A stretch of 38,198 nt of DNA. Origin: Mastigamoeba balamuthi. Its lineage: Eukaryota; Evosea; Mastigamoebida; Mastigamoebidae. Location of the stretch: contig CACRSC010000004.1 in assembly GCA_902651635.1 (NCBI GenBank), forward strand, positions 575,117-613,314. The letters run 5' to 3'. This document shows, piece by piece, positions 22,101 to 33,700 of the stretch. Below the pieces are notes generated by a model. The model searched no databases. It saw nothing but the letters and a program-made list of their open reading frames with translations, and was not told where the DNA came from. A program made the position numbers and the translations under genes. The stretch's first letter is position 1. Each line of letters starts with the position of its first letter.

Positions 22101-22300
22101 TCCAGATATCCACACTGGGGGCCGGGGCGTTTGAGGTGTCGGTGTCGTACCGAAGCCGCGACATCGGGAGCATGCGCCTGCAGCTCGACGACCTGCTCGA
22201 GCGCCAGGCCAACAACGAGCTGCAGCTCGAGACCGACTTTGTGACTCTGAACGTCAACCTCCTGATCTACCTGCTGAATAAGCACTTTGTCATGTCATGA
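19121..22300 (+). CDS. DGAP1-like IQGAP-related protein (RasGAP and RasGAP C-terminal domains, no CH or IQ)
   Basis: Six exons (19121-19670, 19812-20017, 20174-20344, 20419-21845, 21899-21952, 22036-22300), giving 890 residues. Residues 1-183 are disordered and Pro-rich. A helical coiled stretch follows (DISDLKRKIALIGKKNFQLE). The RasGAP-like domain spans about 290-600. It has LLRANTALTRMM with Arg327 at the Arg-finger position, RRGPGQQYLK, and LRFINPAI around 473-480. The C-terminal RasGAP_C domain includes KLVGCSLLSDDDNYARLRRD and ends in the LQLDDLLERQ and DVNLLIYLLNKH-type block seen in IQGAPs. The architecture matches Dictyostelium DGAP1/GAPA, which bind Rac and organise cortexillin at the cortex and cleavage furrow. 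Introns are 141, 156, 74, 53 and 83 nt. Whether it has GAP activity cannot be told; many IQGAPs have lost the Arg finger, whereas this one has an Arg there. Confidence 0.88.
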
Positions 22301-22925
22301 GAGAGGCGCAGGACCCTCCTCATCCACCCCCATCTCTTCCTCATACCTCCTTCACACCTTTCACCTTCCTCCTCACAACAAACAGTACAACCCATCCAAC
22401 CAACCCACCTTTTCTCTCCACGGGGAGCAAAAGCAGCACAAGAATAGCCCTTTGCGGTACTTTTAATTTGAGGAGGGAAGCTGCGAGTTTTTCGCTCACA
22501 CCCGGCACGAGGGGCGCGGCAGGAGCGCGGGGCAGAGAGAAATCCAGCGAGGTGGACGGTGCGGAAAAGTAAACGGGCCACGTGGCAGACCCCAAGGGTT
22601 GGGAGCCCAAACTGAAGCAAAAGTGCAGTGCCTGCCGATATGCTGACCCAATTTCGCGCACGAGGAAAAATCAGTAGGCAGTGCCTGTCTAGCAATCACG
22701 CACAAAAAAACTAACCGCCCCTCGCACACTCAGTGCGGTTTCAGCAAACACCGACGCCCAGCAGGAACCCCGCGCACGCACCGAGAGAGGAGCCCTGACA
22801 CACCCCGGAGACCCAGACCCGCAGCAGCAGGCGCCCCCCAGAACCGGAGAGAACCAGCCCAGCAAGCCAGCAAGCCCAGCAGCAGACAATCTGCCCAGAG
22901 GCCAGTCAGACCGTCCCGTTTGGCA
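22301..22925. other. Intergenic region, 3' flank of the DGAP1-like gene and 5' region of the next
   Basis: 625 bp. The first 130 bp are pyrimidine-rich (CCTCCT/CACCT runs), as expected of a 3'UTR. The last 150 bp are purine- and C-rich with repeated CAGCAAGC/CCAGCA words leading into the next start codon. No ORF or RNA gene is recognised. Confidence 0.3.
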
Positions 22926-24121
22926 ATGGAGAGCAGCGCCAGCACGCCCAGCAAGCCAGAGCCCACCGCCACGTACCAGCCCATCTACTGGTTCGACGGC
23001 ACCATCCAGAGGCGCACCGTCACCATCGACCTCGGTGCGCGCCCCCTCCCCGCACAGGGCCCCCCACAGTAGTGCCTGCTTTCTGTTCGCAAGCCCCTCC
23101 CCGTGCTAAAAATTCCTGCTGCCTGGCATGATCGATCCCGGGTGGTGCATTTTCCGTGCACAGCACTGCTGCGTCAACCCCTTGTGCATCTTTCTTGCAA
23201 GCTCGCGCGCCACGCGGCAAATTTCCTTTCCCTTTTCCCGCACGGCTCATCCGACTTCCCCTCTCTGCCCCCCGTGCAGTTTGTTCGGCGGGAGACAACG
23301 TGCAGCTCCTCGCGAGCCCGGGCACGCCGCGCTCCATGTCGCGCGTGGGGCACTGCCGCGCGGAGGCGACCAAGGCGGGCAGCCGCAAGTCGTCGCCGAT
23401 GGTGCGCGTGTACGAGGTCTGCTACCTCGACGCCCAGCGCTGGTTCCACGAGGCCCTCGTCGCCCCGCAGTCCCCGCACGCAGCAGCAGCGGTGATCCCC
23501 ACCAGCCCCAGGAACGCCGCCTCGCTCCCGCTGTCGGGCGCGTCGACGCCGACGCCGCCGTCGCCCACCGCCTGCGCGCTCGACGACCCGCTGCCGGCGC
23601 CGCCCGCCAAGCGCGCGAGGCACTCGGCAGCGTCGGCGTGGCAGCAGCAGCAGCAGCACCGGCAGAACGCCGACGTCGTCGGGCGAGAGCAGGTCGAGGG
23701 CGCGGCCCGCATCGGGCTGATCCTGGGGCGCGGGGAGCACAAGGCCGCGCTGACGCTCGTGATACACGCGCACGACGTGTTCCCGGGCGAGCACCTGAGC
23801 GTCGTCGCCCTGCTCGCGCGCTGCGAGAGCCCCGCCGAGGCGCTGCGGGCGGTGGAGGGCAGGCTGACGGGGCAGCCGCTGCTCGCGCGCGTGGTCAGGG
23901 CGGGGTACGCCTACGGGAGGCTCGTCAGCGCGTGGCGCGAGCGGAGGTGCCAGGACGTGGCGGCGGCGCTTGCAGCGCTGCTGGCCGAGGCGTCGGCACG
24001 GACGGCGTACGGCGAGGCGCTGCGGGCCTTTGCGTCGTCGTGGGAGAAGATGTTCTTCGGGCACGACGACGCGGCGATCGACTCGCTGGGCTCCATGCTC
24101 TTGTCGTCGTCGTCGTTTTGA
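22926..24121 (+). CDS. Uncharacterised protein with helical C-terminal half
   Basis: Two exons, 22926-23034 and 23280-24121, joined over a 245-nt intron with a GTGCGC donor and a pyrimidine-rich CCCCGTGCAG acceptor, giving 316 residues. The N-terminus has a disordered start, then IYWFDGTIQRRTVTID, which reads as a small beta unit, and a second such unit MVRVYEVCYLDAQRWF. The middle is a low-complexity Pro/Ser/Ala region with a possible nuclear signal (PPAKRARHSA) and a short Gln run. The C-terminal 140 residues are Ala/Leu/Arg-rich helices resembling an alpha-solenoid (VALLARCESPAEALRAVEG), ending in a Ser run. No family is recognised. A nuclear role is only suggested by the basic cluster. 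Confidence 0.6.
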
Positions 24122-24641
24122 AGCCTGCACCGGCCGTTGTAACTGTCAGCCAGCACCGCCATCCCCACCCTCGGGCGGTCACCAACTTTGCACTCCAAGT
24201 GGTTGTGATATAAGATGAGACGACGCGAACAACGCACGTATTTAAAAGGCAACCAAACCCAAGGAGCTTTGTTTTTTTGCATATTCTTACGGGGGGTACG
24301 CCGGAGTACGTTTGGGAACCCTGGTCCTGGTCGGCAGGCGAGACAGCAGCACAGCAGCGCTCTGTAACATTTCAGAACGCACGTTATTTATTTTATTACA
24401 CACGGTGGTCTATCACGGACTAAGATGGATGTCGAAGTAGAAGACCTGCAAGTGACTTCCGAGACACCTTGTTAACAGTGACTAGGCGGGTGTAAGAGAC
24501 GACAGTGTAAAGTGAAGATGGGTTTGTTCTGAACACGCGGTCTCGTGTTGATTGCTGCTGAGGGGTGATGGTTGTAGGATGGGTGATGGTGTGACCCTCA
24601 TAAGAGCAGCTTGCTGACACCAGTAGTGCGGGTTGCTGGCT
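24122..24641. other. Intergenic region between two convergent genes
   Basis: 520 bp with the 3' ends of the unknown gene and of clathrin heavy chain. A TTTTTTT run occurs at 24269, and TTATTTATTTTATTA at 24383-24397 may be 3'-end signals on either strand. I considered a 5S-like or snRNA gene around 24280-24350 and found no supporting box motifs. Confidence 0.3.
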
Positions 24642-27600
24642 TTACTGGTCAGAGAAGCCCATGAAGCCGCCAGCGCCGCCCATCGACGGGGACGCGCTGC
24701 CCATCGACGACATGCCCATGCCGGCAGGAGGGGCCATGCCAGGGACCGGCATCATGCCCGCGCCCATCGGCGGGACCATGCCCGGGGGGACCATACCCGG
24801 AGCCATGCCCATCGGAGGCACCATGCCCGGGGAGACCATGCCAGGGGCCATGCCCATCGGGGGGACCATGCCCGGCACCGGGGGCGCGGGCAGCGCGAGC
24901 ATGCCGTAGGGCGCGCCCGCGGCCTCGGGCTGGACGGCCGAGGGGTCGAACGGGGTGTTCTTCGACTCCTTCTCGGCGCGCTCCTTCTCGATCTTCTCGC
25001 GCTCGGCGTTCTTCTTCTCGAGCGTCGAGATGCGCGTCGTGGTCTCGCGGAACGTCTGGATCATGTACGGGTACACGAGCTCCATGAGGTTGTTGCGCCA
25101 CGCGAGCTCCAGGACGACGTCGGGGCGGATGAGGTCGTAGCACGCGAAGAGCGTCGAGACGAAGCACGCCTTGTTGCCCTCGGTGACGAAGAACGACAGC
25201 AGGTTCTCCGCGAGCTCCTGCGAGCCGCTCTCGGCGGCAACGGTCATGGCGTCGCCGAAGAGGTTCTCGGCCTTGTCGATCTCGAGCGCGCGGTCGTAGA
25301 CCTTGTTGCGCGAGAACAGCAGCGCGGCGATCCTGCGGAACTCGAGCAGCTTGTGCGTCGCGAGGTTCTGGGCCAGCGCGACCTGGTCGAAGTTGGCGTA
25401 CGTGTCGATGCTCTTGCGCAGCGCCTCGTAGTCGCCCTCCTCGATGAGGAGCTCGTTGAGGGCCTCGTTGACCTGCGGGAGGTTCGAGTCCTGGACGAGG
25501 ACGAGGTACGGCTTGATCAGCGGCAGCAGCGACTTCCGCCTGACGCGGTCGACGACGGTCGGGTGCTCGAGGCGCTGCACGAGGCCCTGCAGCAGCTCGT
25601 TGACGCGCTTGGGCTGCTCGTTGAGGTAGAACTCGACGGCGCGGTAGAGCAGCTCGGGCCTCTGGCCCTTGGAGAGCGCGTCGCGGAACTGCACGTGGTC
25701 CCACGCCTCGCTGTGCTCGATCATCGTCTCGACGGCGCGGTCAAAGTCGCTCGTCGAGATGTAGAGGTACGTGAGCTCCTTCCACTGCTGGTTCTCGCGC
25801 AGCACGCGGAGCACGCGCTGGGGGCTGAGCTTGGCGTTGTTGCCCTTGAGGTACTCCATCAGCTTCTCCTCGCGGTACTTGCTGTACAGCACCGCCAGCT
25901 CCGTGAACATGCCCACGTGGGCGCGCTCGAGCGGCAGGCTCATCTCGAGCAGCGCGATGATCTCGTCAAAGAACCCGCGGCGCTCGTACTGCGAGATGAT
26001 GTCCGCGAGCTCGTCGCCGTGGACGACAATGTTCAGGCCGCACGTCTGCGCGTGCTTGAACTCCTTGGCGTCGAGGCAGGCGATCGTGACCTCGCGCCAC
26101 GTCTTGGTGCTGTTGGCCTTGCGCGCCGCGTCGACGGCGGCGGTGAAGTCCTGCAGCTTGATGAGCGTCGAGGCCAGGCGCACGAAGTTGTTGATGTTGT
26201 TGAACAGCAGCTTGGCGGCGTCGTAGAGCCCCTCGTCGAAGCAGCGGTCGCCGACGTTCTGGATCTGCGCGCAGTTGGGCGTCGAGACAAAGTCCTCGAG
26301 CTCCGACATCTTGTTGGTCTTGGCGAACGCGAAGATCAGCTCGCTCTCGATCGTGGGCTCCTTGACCTTCTTGCGGCACATCTGCAGGTACTTGACGAGG
26401 TCCTCGAACGCCTGCGCCTGCTCGGCGGCGCTGATGACCTCGACGTAGAACTCGTGGTCGTTGGCCTTGAGGAACGACTCGATCGCCTGCTGCACCTCGC
26501 CGCCGTCGAGCTGCGCCTTGCCGAGCTTGCTCCAGACCTCGGGCTCGTTGGCCTTGTCCGCAAACTCGCGCCCGCGCTGCAGGTCGTGGATGTGCTCGAT
26601 CAGCACCTGCACGGCCGCGACGTTGTGCTTGAACTTCTTGAAGATGATGAAGGCCTCCTCAAAGAGCTCGTTGCTGACGCAGATGTTGGCCACGTCGGGC
26701 GCGTCGTAGTTGTCCAGGCGCGTCACGTAGTCCATCACGCGCGTCTTGTCGGCCTTGACCGCCGTCAGGATCAGCAGGTTCTGCAGGCTCTTGTTCGACG
26801 CGAACTCGTGGTGGCCCTCGAGCACGATCTTCTCGAGCAGCTCGATGAGCTCCGACGGCATGTTGGCGTTCATGAACGCGCGGACAGTCGTCGTGATGTG
26901 GTCGGGGTCCTTGCTCTCGGGCAGCGCGCACTGGACGACCTGGTCGACGACCTGGCGCTTGAACGTGTTCTCGGCCGACAGCACGCGGGCCCAGAGCTCG
27001 AGGTCCTGGCGCTCGACGAGGTACTTGGCCTGGTACTTGAACAGCGCGTGGCCGTTGGTCACCGCCACGAGCTCGTCGTCGCACTTGCCGCGGCGGTAGG
27101 CGACGTAGGCCAGGTACGGGTCGCGGTCCTCGCAGTACTTGCCGACGATGCGCGAGTCGTAGAACTGGTTCTCCGAGAGGAACTCCTCGGCGTTGCGGTT
27201 GAGGTCCACGAAGCACTTGGCCAGCGCGTTGTGCAGCGCGGGCTCGGGGTTGCCCTCGGCCGAGCGCTGCTCGAGCCACGGCAGGATCAGCTTCAGGCGG
27301 TTGCGGCCCTCGACGGCCTCGACGAGCGCGTCGATCGGGCAGCCGCCGCGCACGGAGAGGATCAGCGCCTTGATGTACTCCTCGTTGCAGCCGCAGTCGA
27401 GCAGCGCGCCGACGACGGCGGGCGTGTTGGCGGGGTTGATCTTCTGCACGTAGACCTCGATGTACTTGTTCATGTTGTGCTGGTACAGGTGGCGCGTGAG
27501 GTCCTCCACAAAGCCGAAGCGGTCGCAGACGATGATCAGCGAGAGCTGGTCGGGCAGCTTGACCTCCTTGAGGAAGTCGCGCACGCGGGCGGGGTCGAAC

Positions 27601-30452
27601 TTCTCGTTGTCGCGGCAGATGCGCTCGACCTCGGCGGCCTGGCCCGTGCGCGCGGCGGCCTCGATGTACTTGAAGACGACCTCGGGGTCCTCGCTCGTGT
27701 TGACCAGCGGGCCCAGGAAGTAGAAGATGCCCTCGTAGCACTTGAACTTCTCGAACATCGCGATGAGCGCAGCGGGCGTCAGCTGCTCCTGGTACTTGAT
27801 CGCGATCTGGACGACGACGGCGAGGTTGCCGCGCAGGTTCAGGCGCAGGAGGTCCTGCAGGATCTCGATCGTCTCGTCGACGCTGCGCTGGCCAAAGTAC
27901 GAGACCAGGAAGTCGGGCGAGATGGCCTGCGTGTGCACAATGACGCGCCTGATGTCGCTCAGCTCCGTGTAGTGCTCGAGCGCGCGCTGGAAGAGCCCGG
28001 CCTGCTCGCACAGCTGCGCGATGCGCTGGCGGTTGTAGTGGTGGAACATCTCGTTGCCGAGGATCGCGTCGGCGACCTGCGGCGCCTGCAGCAGGTTGAC
28101 CTCGAGCAGGCGCGTCTGCAGCGGGCCCTGCTCGGGGCGGTCCTCCTTGAGCGCGTCGAGCAGCAGCGCCGTGACGTCCTGCACGAGGTTGTAGCGCAGG
28201 AACTCGTCGACAATGGCCGCCAGGTCGACGTTCTTGCCGTTCTCGCCCTGCAGCAGCGACTGCGCAAACGCGCGCGCGCCCGCGGGGTTCGTGGGGATCA
28301 TGGCGCTCAGCGCCGAGCGCATGTCGGCGACGTAGCCCGTCTTCTGGCAGTAGGCCGCGATCTTGTCGTGCTGGCCCGTCTCGGCGAGCATGCTGACGAC
28401 CTTGGCGTGCGCGTTGCCGAGGTAGTAGATCTGCAGCGCGAGCTTGGCGTCGGCCGGGCGCACGAGGTCGCCCATCTGCTCGCTGCACTCAAACTTGTTC
28501 TCGGCGACCCACTGCTGGAGCAGCGGCAGGCGGCCCTGCTGCAGCACGAGCCTCGCGAGCTCGAGCGACTCGACCTGGTTCAGCTTGCCGAGCTCGAGCA
28601 GCGACCCGAAGTAGACCAGCAGCGGCGCGGGCTGCCCCGGGACCGCCGGCAGCTTCCCGATCCTCGCCATCGTCTGCGCGTTCCTCAGCGACCCGCCCGC
28701 GCGGGCGGCGACGCCGGCGGCCTCCTTGAGCTGGCCTGCGGCGAGGTAGCCCTCAAACTGCTGCGTCAGCAGGCCCTCGGCGCCGGGCAGGTTGTTCTTG
28801 GCCGCCACGCGGATGCCCAGGTTGACGTCGTTGAGCGTCTGGCAGATGTACGGCACGATGTTCTGCTCGTCGACGCAGACGGCGAGCACCTGGCCCTTGC
28901 GGTTGACGCCGACGAGGCCGTCGGTGGGCGTGTGCGGCGCCGTGACGAAGATCGTCTCGGTGCTGATGCGGTTCCTGTAGACGAGCGCGCCCGTGCCGAG
29001 GAAGAACATGTGCAGGTACCCGAACTTGGTGATCACAAAGGCCATCTCGTACTTGTCCGAGATGTTGATCGCCACCGGGAAGTCCGCCGCCGCGTCGGGC
29101 GGGAAGTAGATGTCGACCGCCGTCCTCGTGAAGGGCTTGTCCTCGTCGCCCTTGGCCACCTCGAGGATGAACAGCTTCGACCCCGTCGCGTTCTTCTGCG
29201 CAAACACAAACAGCGTCGACGGCTTCGAGGCCGTCCTGCCGTCGGGCGTCTGCACCCTGTGGCCGCCGTCAGTCACCGGAGCGAGAGGAGCGAGAGGAGC
29301 GAGAGGAGCGAGAGGAGCGAGAGGAGCGAGAGGAGCGAGAGGAGCGAGAGGAGCGAGAGGAGCGAGAGGAGCGAGAGGAGAGGAGGGCAGCGCACGTGAA
29401 GTTGGCGAAGGCGGCGGCGTGGCCCTCGATGTACTGGCTGGCGTTCTTCTCGACGTTGTAGAGCTGGATGTTGCCGACGACCTGGCCGTTGGCCTGGGCG
29501 ATGCCGACGAGGGCCAGCCACTGCTCGGCCTTGTCCGTGCGGTAGTTGATGATCTGGCTCTCGGCGAGCTCGCGCATGCGGTCGAACATCTTGCGCGGCG
29601 CCGCGTTGCTGGTGATGTTCCAGTGGTAGACGGCCGTGCCCGTCACGATGCCGATCGTCGTGTCCGAGATCCACTTCCAGTACACCACCGCCTCGGGGAA
29701 CATCTGCTCCGCCAGCTTCGCCTTGCCGTCGAGGTCGAAGACCTGCAGCTGCTGGCCCGCTGCGCCGCAGAGGATGGGGTGGGAGAGGTGAGGGCGCCGC
29801 CCACGTGTCCATTGAGTTTTATAGCGACACTTTCAAAAACAGCCATAACAGCGAAATAGCTCGCCCGTTTCACCCCGCCGCCGTCAGGGTCGAGTCCTGC
29901 GCGCAACGCGCCGCAGAGGGCCAGCGGGGACCGGCCCTCGAGAAGGCAGCAGCCACGGCGTGCTTCCGGGGGCGGCAGATCTCGCTCGTCCGGCAAAGCG
30001 AAACAAATAGATATTTCAATTCAAAAACAGACCACCAAAACGCGAAATAGAAGGAAGGGGGCTGGGCACCTGCGAGGGCGAGGATGCTGCGCGTGGGGTT
30101 CATGATGGCGGCGTCGGCGCTGATGGGGCGGCGCAGGGGGGTGGTGGGGTTGGCCATGTTGATGATCGTGACATTGGCCTGGTTCTGCTCGTTCTTCTCG
30201 CGGATGCAGATGAACTTGTCGCTCTCCATCGTCAGCGTCGCGAAGGAGATCGCCTGCGGGTTGATCGGCAGGCGCGAGAGCTGCCGTGCCGCAAGCGCGC
30301 GGGAGAAGAAGAGAGGAGAGAGGGAGAGGAGAGAGAGCAGCGGTTAATTTATTGAATCGAATTGAATTGCGGTTTCGGTAACGGCATTTAGCGGGGGTCT
30401 GCGGGCGTGCCTGGAAGAGCTCGACAAACTTTATCGGGAGCTTCTGTGCCAT
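24642..30452 (-). CDS. CLTC: Clathrin heavy chain
   Basis: Four exons (minus): 30452-30411, 30280-30070, 29759-29396 and 29256-24642, giving 1,743 residues; animal chains are about 1,675. It forms the triskelion legs of clathrin coats at plasma membrane, Golgi and endosomes. The N-terminal propeller is recognisable from [39 protein letters not shown] and [19 protein letters not shown]. The long leg carries the CHCR repeats ([54 protein letters not shown]), and the trimerisation region has [10 protein letters not shown] and [18 protein letters not shown]. The tail from about residue 1648 is a Met/Pro/Gly-rich repeat (units like [12 protein letters not shown]) instead of the Gln/Tyr-rich animal tail; YGMLALP could stand in for the uncoating motif. 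Intron 1 (30410-30281) has a GC donor, as protein continuity demands. Intron 3 holds an 11-copy minisatellite. Confidence 0.97.
29278..29376. repeat. 9-bp minisatellite, 11 perfect copies, inside clathrin intron 3
   Basis: The unit GGAGCGAGA repeats without interruption from 29278 to 29376, then decays. It occupies most of the 139-nt intron 29395-29257, leaving the GTGCGC donor and the CCACAG acceptor outside. Because the unit is 9 bp, all frames stay open. Read on the coding strand the array is a pyrimidine tract (CTCTCGCTC), so it may double as a polypyrimidine tract. Confidence 0.95.
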
Positions 30453-30786
30453 TGCTATGCTTTGGGGTCCTGCGCGCGGCGGGGCAGCAGCGGGCTGGGC
30501 GGAGCTGTGGTGTTTGGGGAGGTGTTTGAAAAAAGGGATAAAAGATAAAACAAAGCCTTACGTCACAGCCGGTACGTCACAGACTGTTGAACAGCGAACC
30601 GACAGAGGCCCTCCCCTGCACACGGAACGCTCTGGTCGACCTGTTACATCGTGGAGTGGGCACGATGGGCTCGGTTGACGGCGGTTGACCGCGCATTGAC
30701 CTTTCGCAGCGGATATCCCTAACAGATTCTGGGTCGCGGATGCGCCATAAATAGCATCAGAGCCCCGTATCTCACGTGCGCGTCAA
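30453..30786. promoter_or_regulatory. Divergent promoter between clathrin heavy chain and the EF-hand/WD40 gene
   Basis: 334 bp. A CATAAATAG word at 30746-30754 lies about 35 bp before the WD40-gene start codon and could be a TATA-like element. GGATAAAAGATAAAAC at 30536-30551, read on the minus strand, lies about 90 bp upstream of the clathrin start. TACGTCACAG occurs twice (30560 and 30580), and TACGTCA is a CRE-like core, so a duplicated factor site is plausible. Confidence 0.45.
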
Positions 30787-33700
30787 ATGGCGATGCGCAA
30801 GTTCCTCCCGACCCACCTCCCCACCTCCGTGTTCCAGGACACCGTGCGCGGCCCAGCCCCCGCCTCCGAGACTCACCTCCGGGTCCTCGCCTGCCCCGCG
30901 CTTACCTGCAGACCACGCTGGACTCGGGCAAGTCGCGGGCGGGCGATGGGAAAAAGGGGGGCAACTACGAGACGGCGACCCCGCGCACGCCCTACGTCAG
31001 CCCGCGCACGCCGAGGGACTCGAGCGCCTTCAAGGGCGACCGCCACCAGCAGCGCGACCAGCGCCAGAGTGCGCCGCGCCTGCAGATGCTGTTTTTGGAG
31101 TTGGGAGACAGCACTGACATCGACTCCCTCCGCCCGCGCCCTGGTCAGAGGAGCTCATCGTGAGCCAGGTGCTCACGGACCTCGACACGACGCAGATATC
31201 CAAGATGAAGGTCGACTTCGACAAGCGCGGGGGAGAGGTCACGCTGCTGCAGTTCATACAGATCATCAAGGACGCGCTGATCCCCTCTGACGGAGAGAAC
31301 GCCACCACCGTCGTCCGCAAGCTCAGCACGCTCTTCGACGAAATCGACATAAACGGTGACACAAAACCTCCCCACCCAATCGCCCTGCCTCAAAACTCCG
31401 TCCCAGGCGACGAGAAGATGAGCTGGGAGGAATTCACCACCTACATTGTCAAAAACGGCGGAAGCAGGGAGTCCGGACAGGCTTCGACGCAACACGTATG
31501 TAATCGATGCATACACCCCGGCGAAAAACGCAGCCAACGCACTACTCGCGGCAGTACGAGGAGACCGAGCTGACGAGGGAGATTCTTCTCGACAAGGTCG
31601 AGAAGCTCAAGTACTTCCCGGATATCGAGAGGCTCATCGTGTGCGACAGGAACCAGGTGGTAAAGATGTACAAGCCCGTCAACCAGCGGTTCCACGATGA
31701 CTTCACTCTCGTCCGCGAGCTGCAGGGCCACACGGGAGCCATTCTCAACGCAGGTTGGCGATGCTCTAGGCAGCCCAGTTTGATGGTTCGTTTCCGCAGA
31801 ATACGTGGAGAAAATGCACTACTTGTGCACATCATCGACCGACAACACGATCCTCATCTGGGACTCGTCTGCGGGGTTTAGAGTGCGGGCCTCGATTCCT
31901 GCTGGGCACCCGCAGCTGTCCCTTCTCTGGCACCCGTCGTACAACACGCTGTTCTCCTCGTCTACGACAGGCGCTATACACTCGTGGGACCTCGCCGGTG
32001 TAAGAGACGCTGTATGCACCTCACACTCATTTCCCGCACAGTTTGGGTCAAAGGGGGAGCTCGTCGGGCACACAGACATGACAATGGACATGAGGCTCAT
32101 TCCGAACACCCCGCTGCTCGCTTCGGCGTCGCTTGACACCCGTATATACCTGTGGGACCTCACGACCGGGGACATCACGACGCAGATCAAAGGCCACTCC
32201 AAGGGCGTCTTCTCCCTGGCCTACTCGAACAGATACAAGCTGCTGTTCAGTGGCAGCTTCGATAGGGACGTCTTTGTGTGGAACCCTGTTATTGAGGGCG
32301 TGCTCTTCCGTCTCAAGGGCCATCACACGTCGCTGGTGGGGGTCGAGTGCATAGACGACACCCCGTACCTCGTGTCGTCAGACCACGATGGGGTCTTCAA
32401 ACTCTGGGACATGTATGACCATGCACCGCCATCCCGAGTACTCACAAGCAAAACCCAGCCGAACATTTGACTGTGTACAGACCTTCACTACTGCAACAGG
32501 AATAGCGGGAATGGGAGCGTTCACACTGATTCCTCGAACCAAGAGGCTTGTCGTTGGCGGAAAGAAGCTCTACGCCTTCGAGTACGCTATTCCCCAACTT
32601 CCGCGCGACTCATCAGACTGCCACAAGTTATCACAAGCCTGGGATCCCATGGCTATCTGACAATCGGCCAGTCACGACCGTCATCTTCAATTCCAAGTCT
32701 CTGACCATCTTCACTGTCTTCGGGAGAGACGTGAAGATTTGGGACGCCACAACCGGGCTCCTGGTGCAGATGTTCCGCAACCTCTGCCAAGACGACATCA
32801 CGGCTGCCTGCATCGACTCTCGCGAGAGGAAAATACTGCTCGGCACAAGCGAGGGAAAGCTCCTGGTATGTGACCTGGATATTGCCAGTAACTAACGTCC
32901 TTTTCAGATTTTCAACTACGCCAATGGAACCCTTCTACGTGCACTATCTCCCCACAAGTCCGAGGTCACGTCGGTTGTGGCGATCAAGCGCAACATATAT
33001 CTCAGCGCCTCGACGGACTCGCACATCTGGATCCACGACGAGCTTGCACCTGCCAAGAAGCTCACTATCACAGGATCATTCCTCAGGTGCGCCTGCATCC
33101 ATGGGCAATTTGACGCTCTAATGCCTATGTCTGGAATTACAGCCCACCGACTGTGATCGAGCCTTCCAACGTGAGCAAGGACATCGTCTGCGCGGCATAC
33201 TCTGCCGACATGAACATGGTGATAACCGCTGGCCTATCGAGAGTCGTGCGACTGTGGGATTTCGACACAACGTCGATGGAGACTCAATTCAAGCTACATC
33301 TGAGCGTACGAACACCCTTATTTTCCCCAATTCCGACATGAAGATCGCAGGAGGTGACGGGCCTCACATTCCTCGACCCGTATCCGGTTGCTGCAAGCTG
33401 TGACACGTGGGGAGTAATACTGCTCTACGCCCTGAAGCCGCTGCATCTCAAGAACCATTGCATCTGCAAACTCGCCAACACGGACTCAAACGGGAAGCCC
33501 TGCCCTTTGCACTCGATCGCGTGGTACCCGAAGGCTACGACGCTGTACGCCGGGGACGAGTACGGAGAGATCAAGGGGTACAATGTGGGCCCGTTGTTCG
33601 AGCGTCTGGGTATCATCCCGATCCACGCCCTTCGCGCGAGGATGCAGGCAAACACACGGCCGACAAACGCTGCGGAGCAACCGCAGCCGCTGATCCCGGA

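Noticed and set aside
24270-24350. Possible 5S or snRNA gene
   Set aside because: No internal control boxes, no Sm-type site and no stable fold that I can confirm by eye.
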